Shown here one piece after another: positions 18,701-26,619 of a stretch of DNA of 64,000 bases. Below the pieces are notes generated by a model. That model did no database searches, had not been told where the DNA came from, and worked only from the letters and a program-made list of their open reading frames with translations. Origin of the DNA: DATGZX01 sp035296965. GTDB taxonomy: Bacteria; Planctomycetota; Planctomycetia; Gemmatales; Gemmataceae. Both the position numbers and the translations under genes were made by a program. How positions within the stretch are numbered: the stretch's first letter is position 1; the number at the start of each line of letters is the position of its first letter. Where the stretch lies: positions 10,444 through 74,443 of the forward strand of contig DATGZX010000394.1 of NCBI GenBank assembly GCA_035296965.1. The letters run 5' to 3'.

Positions 18701-19079
18701 CGCCTGTCAGACTTGCCATTCCGGCTCGCGCGCGCTGGGGCCGGATCTAACGGGCGTTGCGACTCGGTTCTCCCGTGACGATCTCTTCACCGCCATCATT
18801 TACCCAAGCCGCGACGTGGCCCCTGCTTATCGAACCAATGTCGTCGAGACGCGCAGCGGCCAGTTCATTACTGGAATCGTCGCTTTCGAATCGGCCGACG
18901 GCTTGATCATCCAAACCGGGGCGACGACGACAGTGCGCATCAACACGCCCGACATCGTATCGCGGCTGCCCAGCAATCGCTCGCTCATGCCGGACGGGTT
19001 ACTGAAGGACGTGAAGCCGGGAGATTTGGCGGATTTGTACAGTTATTTGCAGACTCTGCGGAGCAGCGCTCGCAAGTGA
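15774..19079 (+). CDS. PVC-type CxxCH cytochrome with N-terminal propeller and HEAT-like middle
   Basis: A 1101-residue exported protein. After a signal peptide (start 15774 or ATG 15786), residues about 25-370 form a glucose-dehydrogenase-like propeller (membrane-bound dehydrogenase type; DLGLRVAPGFRVTLYADQDLA, then FRNPYDFDFNEAGDLFTYDSDCE). Residues about 400-950 are helical, HEAT-like. The end is a cytochrome c domain with C-Q-T-C-H near residue 978 and a distal LMPDGLL Met region. This matches the PVC-type haem-binding protein family, presumed periplasmic redox enzymes of carbohydrate breakdown. The arrangement with two secreted upstream proteins suggests an operon. Confidence 0.9.
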   Translation: MRRIMPSNRGFSRALLCVLFCVHSALAEDLGLRVAPGFRVTLYADQDLANDIFAMTLDSQGRVVVTGPGYIKVLHDTKKTGKADRATLFATPPTGGMGLCFDGNDLYFCGGGWLSRYRDPAGKGYAEGPPERILPLAFSEHGGHAMRKGPDGCWYVIGGNEIKNPRSLITVPNSPIREPEAGALMRLSPDCRQCEVIAHGFRNPYDFDFNEAGDLFTYDSDCERDFFLPWYTPTRMYHIEYAGHHGWRLNGAGRSWCRRDDYLDTVDMLWPVGRGSPTGVVCYRHVQFPEHYRGGVFALDWTFGKVYFFPLRPDGSSYRSEPEVFLEAVGTSGFDPTDAVVAPDGSLLVSMGGRGTRGAVYRIEYAGSQGAPRKQQVFASELDAVLHARQPLDAWSRASWMPAAGKLGAACFAAAISDQKWDVAGRVRAIEIMTELFGGLPTNVAMPVAQDASPWIRSRVAWSLGRLPCHDFDKILRQLAEDTHTRVRRCALEAMADHFHELKSNQALEVLPANLASPDKRVRHAAARLAAMLPEPSWAQLQTNLAGASAQAALTEALAAIWRNPILDSPDAVIDTALSVLRASKDTDLRLQAVRLIMLALGDYHLKNPKVEAFTGYSLQRSLAGRELLVARVLAVVRRLFPSGNARLDEESARLLAMLEDDDAGTPAKVASLWIDSTSPTQGMHYLVVFARLRGPRGPDVTEKVARTLLSLQRKLEGREQRIKQTWSERLSEVVASLLANDPRLGNALLRHPDFVQPGNVTIASALSGPQRAEAARGFLAEVEKNSDFPWSGPLIELFGILPAEQVRPALRKQWTNFVLRDSLLLALTQQPETIDREKFLAGLESAQPQVVQACLTALERLPRDDSPQDLVPLLRLLQRLMQEPRQEKERTQVLALYSRQSGRVFAVTQKGTTAAELKRAYQPVFEWFERQFPTLTAALHQAAGEEDPAIWNKLLASVEWSKGDAARGEVLFRSHACQTCHSGSRALGPDLTGVATRFSRDDLFTAIIYPSRDVAPAYRTNVVETRSGQFITGIVAFESADGLIIQTGATTTVRINTPDIVSRLPSNRSLMPDGLLKDVKPGDLADLYSYLQTLRSSARK

Positions 19080-19199
19080 CACCACAGGGAAACCTCCCTC
19101 TGGAGATCCTAATATGAGTGAATTGCTCGGAGCCGTCCTCGGTCTTTCGTAGTACTGGAGCAGGCTTGAGAGGTGACGACGTCCGGGGCGCGTCTAATT

Positions 19200-19727
19200 C
19201 TACGATTGGCAGACGAGATCGCGCTGCCATTTCCCAACGGAGTAAAGCGTTTTCGAAATCCGGACCATCTCCATGTCACGAAAATGCAGTATCAACTCAC
19301 GGCCGTTGGAAAGGAGGATGGATTGTGTGTACACAGTCTGCTTTCCCTCCACAGATACATCGACCTCATCATGCAGCCACTCCAAAAAAGGCGGGGATTC
19401 CTCCGAGAGCCGCTCATGAAGAACAACCTCAGGTTCCTTCGCAAGGTGGTAAGTCAGAATCAACTCCTCATGCGGCGGTGTGCCAAGCTGCAAGCAAATC
19501 ACAAATGAGTTTTCCAACTCTGGCTGACCAAGAATGAAGACTTGAGCATCGTGCAAGTAGAATTGGTCCAGCAAAAGCCCCAGACTCTTGGGCAACTTTG
19601 ATTGGATTCCCCGTAGATGGACGTGGTAAGCATCCGAGGCCTGCTCCAAGACCTCGTGAGCTTCGCTCGCGTCTTTTGGATCCGGTGAGCCAAAGCGACT
19701 AAGTAACTCAGGTGTGAAGTACTTCAT
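19200..19727 (-). CDS. Hypothetical protein
   Basis: A 175-residue soluble protein beginning MKYFTPELLSRFGSPD, a start typical of a planctomycete family of unknown function. The middle is rich in hydrophobic beta-type segments and the C-terminal half contains an RELILHFRDME segment. No signal peptide, membrane helix or catalytic motif is visible. It lies directly downstream of the tRNA-Leu gene on the same strand, with 54 bp between them. Confidence 0.65.
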   Translation of the reverse strand: MKYFTPELLSRFGSPDPKDASEAHEVLEQASDAYHVHLRGIQSKLPKSLGLLLDQFYLHDAQVFILGQPELENSFVICLQLGTPPHEELILTYHLAKEPEVVLHERLSEESPPFLEWLHDEVDVSVEGKQTVYTQSILLSNGRELILHFRDMEMVRISKTLYSVGKWQRDLVCQS

Positions 19728-19781
19728 GACCTCTTCTTGGCTTTCCGCCTGTCCGTTTCGAGGAACACCCTACAGGCAGAT

Positions 19782-20140
19782 TGCTGGAGGAGGGACTCGA
19801 ACCCTCACGGGGCTTTCGCCCCACCGGATTTTCGTGCCACGATAGCTTTCGCTACCCGACTGGTTCGTGGCCTGGACTTTCTCTTGGCCGTGGATGTCCG
19901 CTGTAGGCCTCAGCCGCAAAGTCTCTACACCTTCTTCTTTTTGTCCCTGGCATCATCTGGCTTTGCCAGATCATGCGGACATCAGAGTGTGTGCCGTCCA
20001 AAAAGAAGCTTGGCTCGGGATTGCCACCACCATGACGTGCTGAGGTTTCCCCGAATTCGACTGAATTCACGCGGGGAGTTTCCTGCCCCGGTGCTCAAAG
20101 CTCTCAAGTCCGATGCGTCTGCCGATTCCGCCACTCCAGC
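19782..20140 (-). tRNA. tRNA-Leu(UAA) interrupted by a group I intron
   Basis: On the minus strand a 35-nt 5' exon (acceptor GCTGGAG, D arm, anticodon stem TCGGA, C32-U33-U34) and a 51-nt 3' exon (A35-A36, stem TCCGG, long variable arm GGGGCGAAAGCCCC, T arm GAGGG-TTCGAGT-CCCTC, acceptor CTCCAGC, discriminator A) join to an 86-nt class II tRNA with anticodon UAA. The acceptor and anticodon stems pair (one G-U). A 273-nt insertion splits the anticodon after U34. CCA is not encoded. It follows tRNA-Glu by 74 bp on the same strand. Confidence 0.92.
19833..20105 (-). other. Group I intron (IC3-like) in tRNA-Leu(UAA)
   Basis: The 273-nt intron begins after exon U34, ends with G before A35, and has an internal guide GAG that can pair with exon CUU with the expected U-G pair. 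Conserved core pieces are visible in order: GGGGAAACCUC (P), GGCAAUCCCGAGCCAAGC (Q), GUAGAGACUUUGCGGC (R), AAGAGAAAGUCC (S) and a P9 hairpin GUAGCGAAAGCUAUC. These strongly resemble the cyanobacterial/plastid tRNA-Leu intron as I recall it. No homing endonuclease frame is present. The small open frames drawn across it are not genes. Confidence 0.9.
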
Positions 20141-20214
20141 GCTTTGGTTCTCCTGTATTGATGGTCCCCATGGGTGTGATTGGGAAAGGGAAGGAAGATC
20201 GGGCGAAGAAAACA

Positions 20215-20287
20215 TGACCCCGACGGGATTCGAACCCGTGTCGCGGCCTTGAAAGGGCCGTGTCCTAGGCCTCTAGACGACGGGGCC
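20215..20287 (-). tRNA. tRNA-Glu(UUC)
   Basis: A 73-nt tRNA with acceptor GGCCCCG/CGGGGTC, anticodon stem CGGCC/GGCCG around loop CTTTCAA (anticodon UUC), T arm CACGGG-TTCGAAT-CCCGT and discriminator A. CCA is not encoded. It is first of two tRNA genes behind the promoter at 20314-20342. Confidence 0.95.
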
Positions 20288-20313
20288 ACGTCGCTCGCCG
20301 AGCGACAGGGCGC

Positions 20314-20342
20314 ATCTTAGAAGACACTTCCTAACCCGTCAA
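20314..20342 (-). promoter_or_regulatory. Sigma70-type promoter for the tRNA-Glu/tRNA-Leu unit
   Basis: Minus-strand TTGACG (20342-20337) and TAAGAT (20319-20314) are separated by exactly 17 bp. The expected start near 20307 is about 20 nt upstream of tRNA-Glu. Confidence 0.65.
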
Positions 20343-20388
20343 GTTCGCCCAACTTTTCAACATCCTGACACCCTTCCCGGCGACCGCG

Positions 20389-20418
20389 TTGCCTTCGCGA
20401 ACTCGTCCGACCTATAAT
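20389..20418 (+). promoter_or_regulatory. Sigma70-type promoter for the thioredoxin gene
   Basis: TTGCCT (20389-20394), an 18-bp spacer and a perfect TATAAT (20413-20418) lie about 48 bp before the trxA ATG, which has GAAAGG upstream. Confidence 0.5.
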
Positions 20419-20465
20419 GCCAGCAGGATCGAAGTACGAGGTTTCAGCAGAAAGGGTGAGCCCTC

Positions 20466-20804
20466 ATGGCAAGCGAGAATATTCTGGAATTCACGACAGC
20501 GAATTGGGAGCAAGAGGTCGCGAAGAGCGATAAACCGGTCCTGGTAGATTTCTGGGCACCGTGGTGCGCCCCGTGCCGAGCCCTCGCGCCCACCATCGAT
20601 AGGATCGCGAGCAAGTACGCCGGCAAGGTTAAGGTGGGTAAGCTCAACATCGACGATAATTCGGACATGGCCGTGAAGTACCAGATTTCCGGTATTCCCC
20701 AGGTGCTTTTCTTCAAGGGTGGCGATCAACCGCGTGACCGCCTCGTCGGGCTTCAATCGGAAGGCGAACTCGTAAAGGCGGTCGACCGCGTCCTGCAAAC
20801 TTGA
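20466..20804 (+). CDS. trxA: Thioredoxin
   Basis: A 112-residue cytoplasmic thioredoxin without signal peptide. The active site W-C-A-P-C has Cys34 and Cys37, and is preceded by VLVDFWAP; the cis-proline segment ISGIPQVLFF and the DRLVGLQSE end are in place. The length is normal for TrxA. It reduces protein disulfides, recharged by thioredoxin reductase (not in this window). It seems to be a single-gene unit, with its own promoter at 20389-20418. Confidence 0.95.
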   Translation: MASENILEFTTANWEQEVAKSDKPVLVDFWAPWCAPCRALAPTIDRIASKYAGKVKVGKLNIDDNSDMAVKYQISGIPQVLFFKGGDQPRDRLVGLQSEGELVKAVDRVLQT

Positions 20805-20985
20805 GGATCCCACATCTGCCCAGTCGTGACAATCGATACACTCGGCAGGCCGGGAAAGTCGGGGAAAAGCTTCCGACGTTCCTGGCCTTTCCTCATTCTC
20901 GCCTTTGCCGCCTTCTTTAACTTCCCCAAAGAAAACGGTCGATAATGGAGAGGTCTGAGAGACATTCCCCGCGAGGATTCCCTGG

Positions 20986-23265
20986 ATGGAACCGACCGAC
21001 CTTGTTCTGCCAGTCAGCCCGGCGGACCATGTCCCTCCCTCCGCGGGCGAGCTGATCATTCAGAACGGTCGCTTGAGCGGCACGCGCCGGCCCTTGGTCG
21101 TGCCTCTTACCTTGATTGGTCGGGCCGATGGCTGCGACCTTCGGCTCAATGTTGAAGGCGTCCATCCCTTTCATTGCGTACTCGCCCTGGGCCCTTCGGG
21201 GCTGCATCTGCGCGACCTGCAGGGCGATGGCAGCACTCTCGTCAACGGAGAGCCGGCGCTCGACCGCCTCCTTCACGACGGCGATCTGCTGTCTGTAGGC
21301 CCCTTCCGCTTTCGCGTGCAGCTGCCGGAGGAACCCGCAGTGCAGAATGCGGAAGCGCTAGAGAAAGAAAAGGAATCGCTCCGCATCCAGGCGGCGGCCG
21401 TGGCAGCTCAGCAGGCTGTCTTGATGCACGAGGAGATGGAACTCCAGCAGCACCGCTCGGCTCTCCAGCAACAAGAACAACAGCTTGCCGCCCACCTGGA
21501 AGACAAGAGGCAACGCCTGGTCGCGCTCCGCAACGATGCGCAGCGGGCTCGCGCCGCCCTGGAACAGGAGCGTGCCGCGTATGAAGAGCGGGTCGCCCAG
21601 GTCCTACGAGAACTTGCTCACAGCCGGGTTGAAATCAAAGATCAACAAAGCGTACTGCTAGTTCAACGGCGCCGGCTCTCGGGCTTGCGGCGACGATTGA
21701 AGCGAAGGTGGCATCGCCATTGGTCGGTGGAACGGGCGGCGATGTGCCGTCGCGAGACAGAGATCCATGAACTCGAGCGCCAGTTAGAAGAGGAAGCCCT
21801 GGAACTGCGTCAAGTAAAGGCCCAGCAAGAACAGGCCCGGCTTCATTTCAACGGCGAATTCGAGCTGAAGCAACGGCAGCAGCAGGCGGCATGGGACGAG
21901 CTGCGCGGCACCCAGGCAGAATTACAGGAGCAGGCTCGCCTCCTGGGGCAGCGAGAGGCGGAACTTCTGGAAGGCGAACGCAATCTGGCCAAGGAGAAAC
22001 GAGTCTGGAATGCAACTCGACTGCGGCTCAACAAGGAAGTAGAAGGTCTGGAAAAGCGCGTCCACAGTTATCGCCGCAAGATCATCGACCAGGAGCAGGA
22101 GGTACTTGGACTGGAGATTCTGCGCCGCGACGTTCAAAGCCGGCAGAGCAACGACGCGGTGTGCCTTTCGCAAGCGGCAGAGAATGGCTCCAGCCAGGGG
22201 CATACCATAGCGGAGGCGGCTGGATCTAACGAGGCTCAGGCCCGGGAACAATTGCGTGAGGCCGAGGCTGCCTTGCAGTGTCGGCTGGCTGCCCTGGAAG
22301 ACTTGTCGGCCGAGCTGGCGGATCAGCGGCTCTACCTGGCGGAGGAGTGCGAACGCCTGGCCCAGGGTCAGCTACGATGGCAACAAGAGCGAACCGCTAC
22401 GGTTGCAGGGCTCGAAGCCCTGGGATTGGAACTTCAGGAACGAGAGCAGTCCGTGTGCACGCGCGAACGGTCGGTCGAGCGCGCGGAGTTTGCCGTGCAG
22501 CAGCAATCGGCCCAGGTCGCGCAGGCACGCACGCACCTCGAGGCGCTGAAGGCCCGGGTCGCAGCGGGAGCGCTGGCCTGGGAGGGAGAGAGAGCCGGCC
22601 TCCTTCTGGATGTTCGGACCCGCGAAGAAGTCATGGAACAGCGCCTGGCAGCGCTCACAACATTGCGTGAGCGCTGGGATAAGCGCCGGCAACACCAGGT
22701 GACCGAGCTGCGCACTCAGCGGCGGATGTACCAGGAGCTTCGCCGGGAGTGTGCGAACCTGCGTGAAAAATGGTTGCAGCGCAGCGCCCTGCAACTCGGT
22801 GAGCAGCGCGCTGTGGCAGAACGGGCCCTCGCCATGGAACAGTATCGTCAGGAATGGATAAGCAAAGCCGCCAACCCAAAGGCCGCCGAGAAACGGCTGG
22901 AGCGCTTGCGGCGACGCTGGACAGCCTTGTCGGCACTGGCCACACGCTCTCTTGCCGTGGAGCGTCGCAGACTCGAGGTGGAGGCCAAGCATTTGGAGGA
23001 TCAGATCCTTCATCTGGAACAGTCGCGCGAAGAGGTTGTCGCGCAGCACACGGAACTCTCGAGCCGGCAGGCTGCCTGGGAAGAAGAGCAAATCGCCAGC
23101 GAAGCCGAGGAATCCAGACTCAAGCAAGAAGTGATGAGCCTGCGGGACCAACGAAGCCAGCAAGAGCAGGTCCTGAAGGAACTGAGGGACCAGATCGAGC
23201 GACTGGCTCGCCTTCTTCTGGAGGGAGATGATCCCGGCTCCGTGCCTTCAGTGCAAGCGGCCTGA
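20986..23265 (+). CDS. FHA-domain protein with very long coiled coil
   Basis: A 759-residue protein. Residues about 35-112 form a forkhead-associated domain (LTLIGRADGCDLRL, GVHPFHCVLALG, GSTLVNGE, HDGDLLSVG), which binds phosphothreonine peptides; the usual GR..S..H pattern is GR-A-D-G-C-D with His rather than a canonical Ser/His pair. From about 120 to 745 the sequence is almost entirely Glu/Gln/Leu/Arg-rich heptads, predicting a long coiled-coil rod. There is no signal peptide or membrane helix. A scaffold or cell-organisation role is possible but not shown. It is followed by a hairpin-forming repeat and the convergent pyrD gene. Confidence 0.82.
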   Translation: MEPTDLVLPVSPADHVPPSAGELIIQNGRLSGTRRPLVVPLTLIGRADGCDLRLNVEGVHPFHCVLALGPSGLHLRDLQGDGSTLVNGEPALDRLLHDGDLLSVGPFRFRVQLPEEPAVQNAEALEKEKESLRIQAAAVAAQQAVLMHEEMELQQHRSALQQQEQQLAAHLEDKRQRLVALRNDAQRARAALEQERAAYEERVAQVLRELAHSRVEIKDQQSVLLVQRRRLSGLRRRLKRRWHRHWSVERAAMCRRETEIHELERQLEEEALELRQVKAQQEQARLHFNGEFELKQRQQQAAWDELRGTQAELQEQARLLGQREAELLEGERNLAKEKRVWNATRLRLNKEVEGLEKRVHSYRRKIIDQEQEVLGLEILRRDVQSRQSNDAVCLSQAAENGSSQGHTIAEAAGSNEAQAREQLREAEAALQCRLAALEDLSAELADQRLYLAEECERLAQGQLRWQQERTATVAGLEALGLELQEREQSVCTRERSVERAEFAVQQQSAQVAQARTHLEALKARVAAGALAWEGERAGLLLDVRTREEVMEQRLAALTTLRERWDKRRQHQVTELRTQRRMYQELRRECANLREKWLQRSALQLGEQRAVAERALAMEQYRQEWISKAANPKAAEKRLERLRRRWTALSALATRSLAVERRRLEVEAKHLEDQILHLEQSREEVVAQHTELSSRQAAWEEEQIASEAEESRLKQEVMSLRDQRSQQEQVLKELRDQIERLARLLLEGDDPGSVPSVQAA

Positions 23266-23298
23266 TGAGGCGCGGCTCGAAAAACTGAGCTTCGCCCT

Positions 23299-23409
23299 GT
23301 AGCCGCATTCGCCAGAATGCGGGGAAACCAGGTTCCACACTGTAGCCGCATTCGCCAGACTGGGGGAAGACTATGCGAGGCAACCCGCATTCTGGCGAAT
23401 GCGGCTACG
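23299..23409. repeat. Direct/inverted copies of a 20-bp repeat, probable bidirectional terminator
   Basis: TGTAGCCGCATTCGCCAGA occurs at 23299-23317 and again at 23341-23359, and the inverse TCTGGCGAATGCGGCTA at 23391-23407. The first and last copies, with their flanking GCGGG/CCCGC, can pair over more than 20 bp. The element lies in the gap between the convergent FHA and pyrD genes. Confidence 0.7.
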
Positions 23410-23438
23410 GCAACGTTTCATTCTTGACCGCGCTCAGA

Positions 23439-24356
23439 TTACCTGCCGTCCACCTGCAATGTCCCTATGAGCTCGCGGATGCTCGAAACTCCCAGTTGAG
23501 CGAGAGCTTCGGGCAATTGCTCGGCCAGGCGCTGCGAGGCTGTCGGATCGTAGAAATTCACGGTCCCCAACTGCACCGCGCTGGCTCCTGCAATCAGGTA
23601 TTCCATCACGTCATCGATCGTGGCAATGCCGCCGATGCCGACAACCGGCACCTGCACCGAGCGCGCTACTTGCCAAACCAGCCTCAGCGCCAACGGCTTG
23701 ATCGCGGGCCCGCTGAGCCCCCCGGTGGTGTTTCCCAGGATGGGCCGGCGTCTGCGCCAATCAATGGCCATGCCAATGAACGTGTTGACAAGCGACACGG
23801 CATCCGCTCCGGCCTCGGCGGCGGCCCGGGCGACCGGCACGATGTCCGTCACGTTGGGCGTGAGCTTGGCCAGGAGCGGGATGGAGCAAACCTTGCGAAC
23901 CTGGCCGACGACGCGGCGGGTTACCGCCGGATCGGTAGCAAAGTCCACTCCGCCGGCGACGTTCGGACAGGATAAATTCAATTCGAGTGCCGCCAGTCCC
24001 GGTTGCTGGCCGAGCAGCTCGGCCATCTCGAAGAACTCTTGCTCGTTCTTGCCGGCGATGTTGGCGATGACCGCCGTCGGTAAGGTACGCAGGTACGGCA
24101 GATGGTGCGCGATGAAGTGGTCGATGCCGTCGTTGTCGAGGCCGATCGCATTCAGCATGCCGGACGGCGTCTCGACCGTTCGCGGCGGCTTATTGCCGGC
24201 GCGAGGCTGCCTCGTTACGGTTTTCGGGATTACTCCGCCGAGACACTTGAAATCAACCGTCCCCGCCATTTCCCGGGCGTAGCCAAAGGTTCCCGATGCC
24301 ACGAGGATCGGATTTCGCAGGTGCAGGCTGCCCAGGGTAACGGACAGATCGATCAT
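23439..24356 (-). CDS. pyrD: Dihydroorotate dehydrogenase (class 1B type catalytic subunit)
   Basis: A 305-residue TIM-barrel flavoprotein oxidising dihydroorotate to orotate in pyrimidine synthesis. Visible motifs: NPILVASGTFGYA near the N-terminus, NAIGLDNDG, ELNLSCPNV with the NLSCPN signature, KLTPNVTD with the catalytic-region Lys, and GIGGIATIDDV for FMN phosphate binding. The length and lack of N-terminal membrane extension fit class 1. The electron-transfer subunit PyrK is not in the window. The ATG overlaps the stop of speA (TAATG), which implies translational coupling. Confidence 0.93.
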   Translation of the reverse strand: MIDLSVTLGSLHLRNPILVASGTFGYAREMAGTVDFKCLGGVIPKTVTRQPRAGNKPPRTVETPSGMLNAIGLDNDGIDHFIAHHLPYLRTLPTAVIANIAGKNEQEFFEMAELLGQQPGLAALELNLSCPNVAGGVDFATDPAVTRRVVGQVRKVCSIPLLAKLTPNVTDIVPVARAAAEAGADAVSLVNTFIGMAIDWRRRRPILGNTTGGLSGPAIKPLALRLVWQVARSVQVPVVGIGGIATIDDVMEYLIAGASAVQLGTVNFYDPTASQRLAEQLPEALAQLGVSSIRELIGTLQVDGR

Positions 24357-26269
24357 TACGTATGGGACTCTTCCAGGTACGTATACCCCTCCAGGCCCGA
24401 CTCATAAAAGGTGAGCAACTGCCGCGACTCGTCCAGTGAAATCTTGCCCGAACGGACCGCGCGCTCCACATCCTTCCGCATATGCGAGGCCAGTTCGTCC
24501 GCAGAGTATTGCACGTAGTGGAGCACCTCGCGGACCGTGTCCCCTTTAATGACTGCGTCCAGATTGATCTCGCCGTCTTCGTCCAGGCTGACGTGCACTG
24601 CGTTGGTGTCGCCCAGGAGGTTGTGAAGATCGCCAAGGATTTCCTGGTAGGCCCCAAGGAGAAATGCCCCCAGGTAGTAAGGCCGGCCGTCGAAGGTGTG
24701 GAGTTCGAGGGTGTTGCGGACGTCGCGCAGGTCGATGAACTGGTCGACCTTGCCGTCGGAATCGCACGTGATGTCGCCCAGAACACCTCGCCGGGTTGGC
24801 TCTTCGTTGAGGCGGTGGATCGGCATGATCGGAAAGAGCTGCTTGACAGCCCAACTGTCCGGCATCGACTGGAAGATCGAGAAATTGCAAAAGTAGGTGT
24901 CCGAGAGGAGCGATTCCAGCCCAACCAACTCTTCCGGGACGTACTCCAGATCCCGAACGATCTTGAGCAGTCTGCCGCAGGTGGCCCAGAACAATTGTTC
25001 GGTAAGGGCGCGCAGTTCGATGCTGAGGTAACCCAGGTTGAACAAGTTCATCGCCTCGTCCACAGACTGCACGGCATCGTGATAACCCTCCAAGAAATTT
25101 TTCTTGGAGAGGTCGCGGTAGATCGAAAACAGGTCGCTGATTGGCTGGGGTGCATCGGCCGGGATCTCAGGCGGAGCCTGGTAGCGGTCGAAGTTCGACA
25201 CCCCCAGGACGTCGAAGACCAGCAAGCTGTGGTAGGCCACGACTGCCCGCCCCGATTCGGAGATGATGGTCGGGTGCGTGACGCCCATTTCGTCGCAGAC
25301 GCTCTTGACGCGGAAGACAACGTCGTTGGCGTATTCCTGGAGCGTGTAATTCACCGAGGACTCGAAATCGGTCTGCGAGCCATCGTAGTCGATCCCGAGG
25401 CCGCCGCCGACGTCGAGGTAGCGAACGCCGCCGCCGATGCGGGACAGCTCCACGAAGATACGGGCTGCTTCCGTGAGGGCACTCTTGATGTTGCGGATGT
25501 TCGTGATTTGGCTGCCCAAATGGAAATGGACCAGTTGCAAGCAATCCGGCAGATCGCGCTGTTTCAGATAGTCCAGCGCTTCGAGCACCTCGGTGACAGT
25601 CAGGCCGAACTTGGAACGGTGTCCGGTGCTCGACTTCCAGCGCCCCGCTCCACGCGACGCCAGCTTGACGCGCACGCCGATGACTGGCCGGACATTTAGC
25701 TCCTGGGCATAGCGCACGATCGCTTCCAGCTCAGTGAATTTCTCGACCACAGGAATGATGTGCTTGCCAATCTTGCGCGCAAGGACAGTCATCTTGATGA
25801 ATTCGTCGTCCTTGAACCCGTTGCAGATGATGGGCGTGTCCAGTCCATTGGCCAGGGCGAGCACGGCCAGCAATTCCGGCTTGGAACCGGCCTCCAGACC
25901 AAAATTAAATGGCCGGCCGAAATCGAGGATCTCTTCCACGACGTGCCGTTGCTGGTTCACCTTGATCGGGTAGACGCAACAGTAGGCTCCCTGATAGTCG
26001 AATTCTTTGATCGCGGCGCGGAAAGCGTCGTGAATCTCGCCGACGCGGTGCCGCAGAATATCTGTAAACCGAAGAAGGATAGGCAGTTGGATACCGCGCG
26101 CTTGCAGCTGGTCCACAAGGTTCTTCAGGTCGATCGCCTGCTCCGGGCGCTTGTTTGGGTGGACGGTGACGTGGCCGGCTTTGTTGATCCCGAAGTACCC
26201 CTTGCCCCAGTGACGGATGCCGTAGGTCTCCGTGGCGTCATAGATCTTCCACTTCTCGATCAATTCCAT
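24356..26269 (-). CDS. speA: Biosynthetic arginine decarboxylase
   Basis: A 637-residue PLP enzyme of the alanine-racemase-fold type converting arginine to agmatine for polyamine synthesis. The N-terminus IYDATETYGIRHWGKGYFGIN is typical of SpeA. The PLP lysine is in VYPIKVNQQ. Later the His-containing LVHFHLGSQ, the GGGLGIDYDGS phosphate-binding stretch and the C-terminal NLSIFQS-type NFSIFQSMPDSWA are in place. ATG 26269 is preferred because GGGAGG lies 10 bp upstream and family homology begins there; GTG 26341 would add 24 residues. Its stop overlaps pyrD. Confidence 0.93.
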   Translation of the reverse strand: MELIEKWKIYDATETYGIRHWGKGYFGINKAGHVTVHPNKRPEQAIDLKNLVDQLQARGIQLPILLRFTDILRHRVGEIHDAFRAAIKEFDYQGAYCCVYPIKVNQQRHVVEEILDFGRPFNFGLEAGSKPELLAVLALANGLDTPIICNGFKDDEFIKMTVLARKIGKHIIPVVEKFTELEAIVRYAQELNVRPVIGVRVKLASRGAGRWKSSTGHRSKFGLTVTEVLEALDYLKQRDLPDCLQLVHFHLGSQITNIRNIKSALTEAARIFVELSRIGGGVRYLDVGGGLGIDYDGSQTDFESSVNYTLQEYANDVVFRVKSVCDEMGVTHPTIISESGRAVVAYHSLLVFDVLGVSNFDRYQAPPEIPADAPQPISDLFSIYRDLSKKNFLEGYHDAVQSVDEAMNLFNLGYLSIELRALTEQLFWATCGRLLKIVRDLEYVPEELVGLESLLSDTYFCNFSIFQSMPDSWAVKQLFPIMPIHRLNEEPTRRGVLGDITCDSDGKVDQFIDLRDVRNTLELHTFDGRPYYLGAFLLGAYQEILGDLHNLLGDTNAVHVSLDEDGEINLDAVIKGDTVREVLHYVQYSADELASHMRKDVERAVRSGKISLDESRQLLTFYESGLEGYTYLEESHT

Positions 26270-26619
26270 CAGGGGATGGCCTCCCATTGGGGCTCGGATT
26301 GGTGCAATGGTCCCGCTAATCAGAACATTGTACGCGCGCACCTGGAAAGAAAGCGATTCGCAAGCCTAAAGGAAAAAGCTTTACGAAACTCATTGTCCCG
26401 CCATGAGAATCGTTTTATCATCAGTATGATTCCCTGTCATCGCAGTCAAGAAGATTTCGCCGATTAATCACAGGTTCTTGCTTTCTCCGCTGGCAACGCT
26501 GGCCCAGATGGAAAGCGTTGCCTGTCAGGGAGATCGGAAGCCGACACAGTAGCGCTCCAACCTGGACCGCACTGACCCGGGCGGGCTTGATTCCATCGGC
26601 CGTAGAGGGACCTCGCGCC
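26270..26619. other. Divergent intergenic region
   Basis: About 350 bp separate the divergent speA and pcm-like starts. AT-richer patches occur near 26380-26460. Promoters for both genes are expected here but none is clear enough to mark. No RNA gene or repeat is seen. Confidence 0.4.

Noticed and set aside
19737..20252. 171-residue plus-strand frame and others across the tRNA region
   Set aside because: The DNA is explained by tRNA-Leu exons, a group I intron and tRNA-Glu on the other strand.
26518..26619. N-terminal extension of the isoaspartyl methyltransferase-like gene
   Set aside because: Extra 34 residues are not family-like, and a better ribosome binding site lies before ATG 26620.
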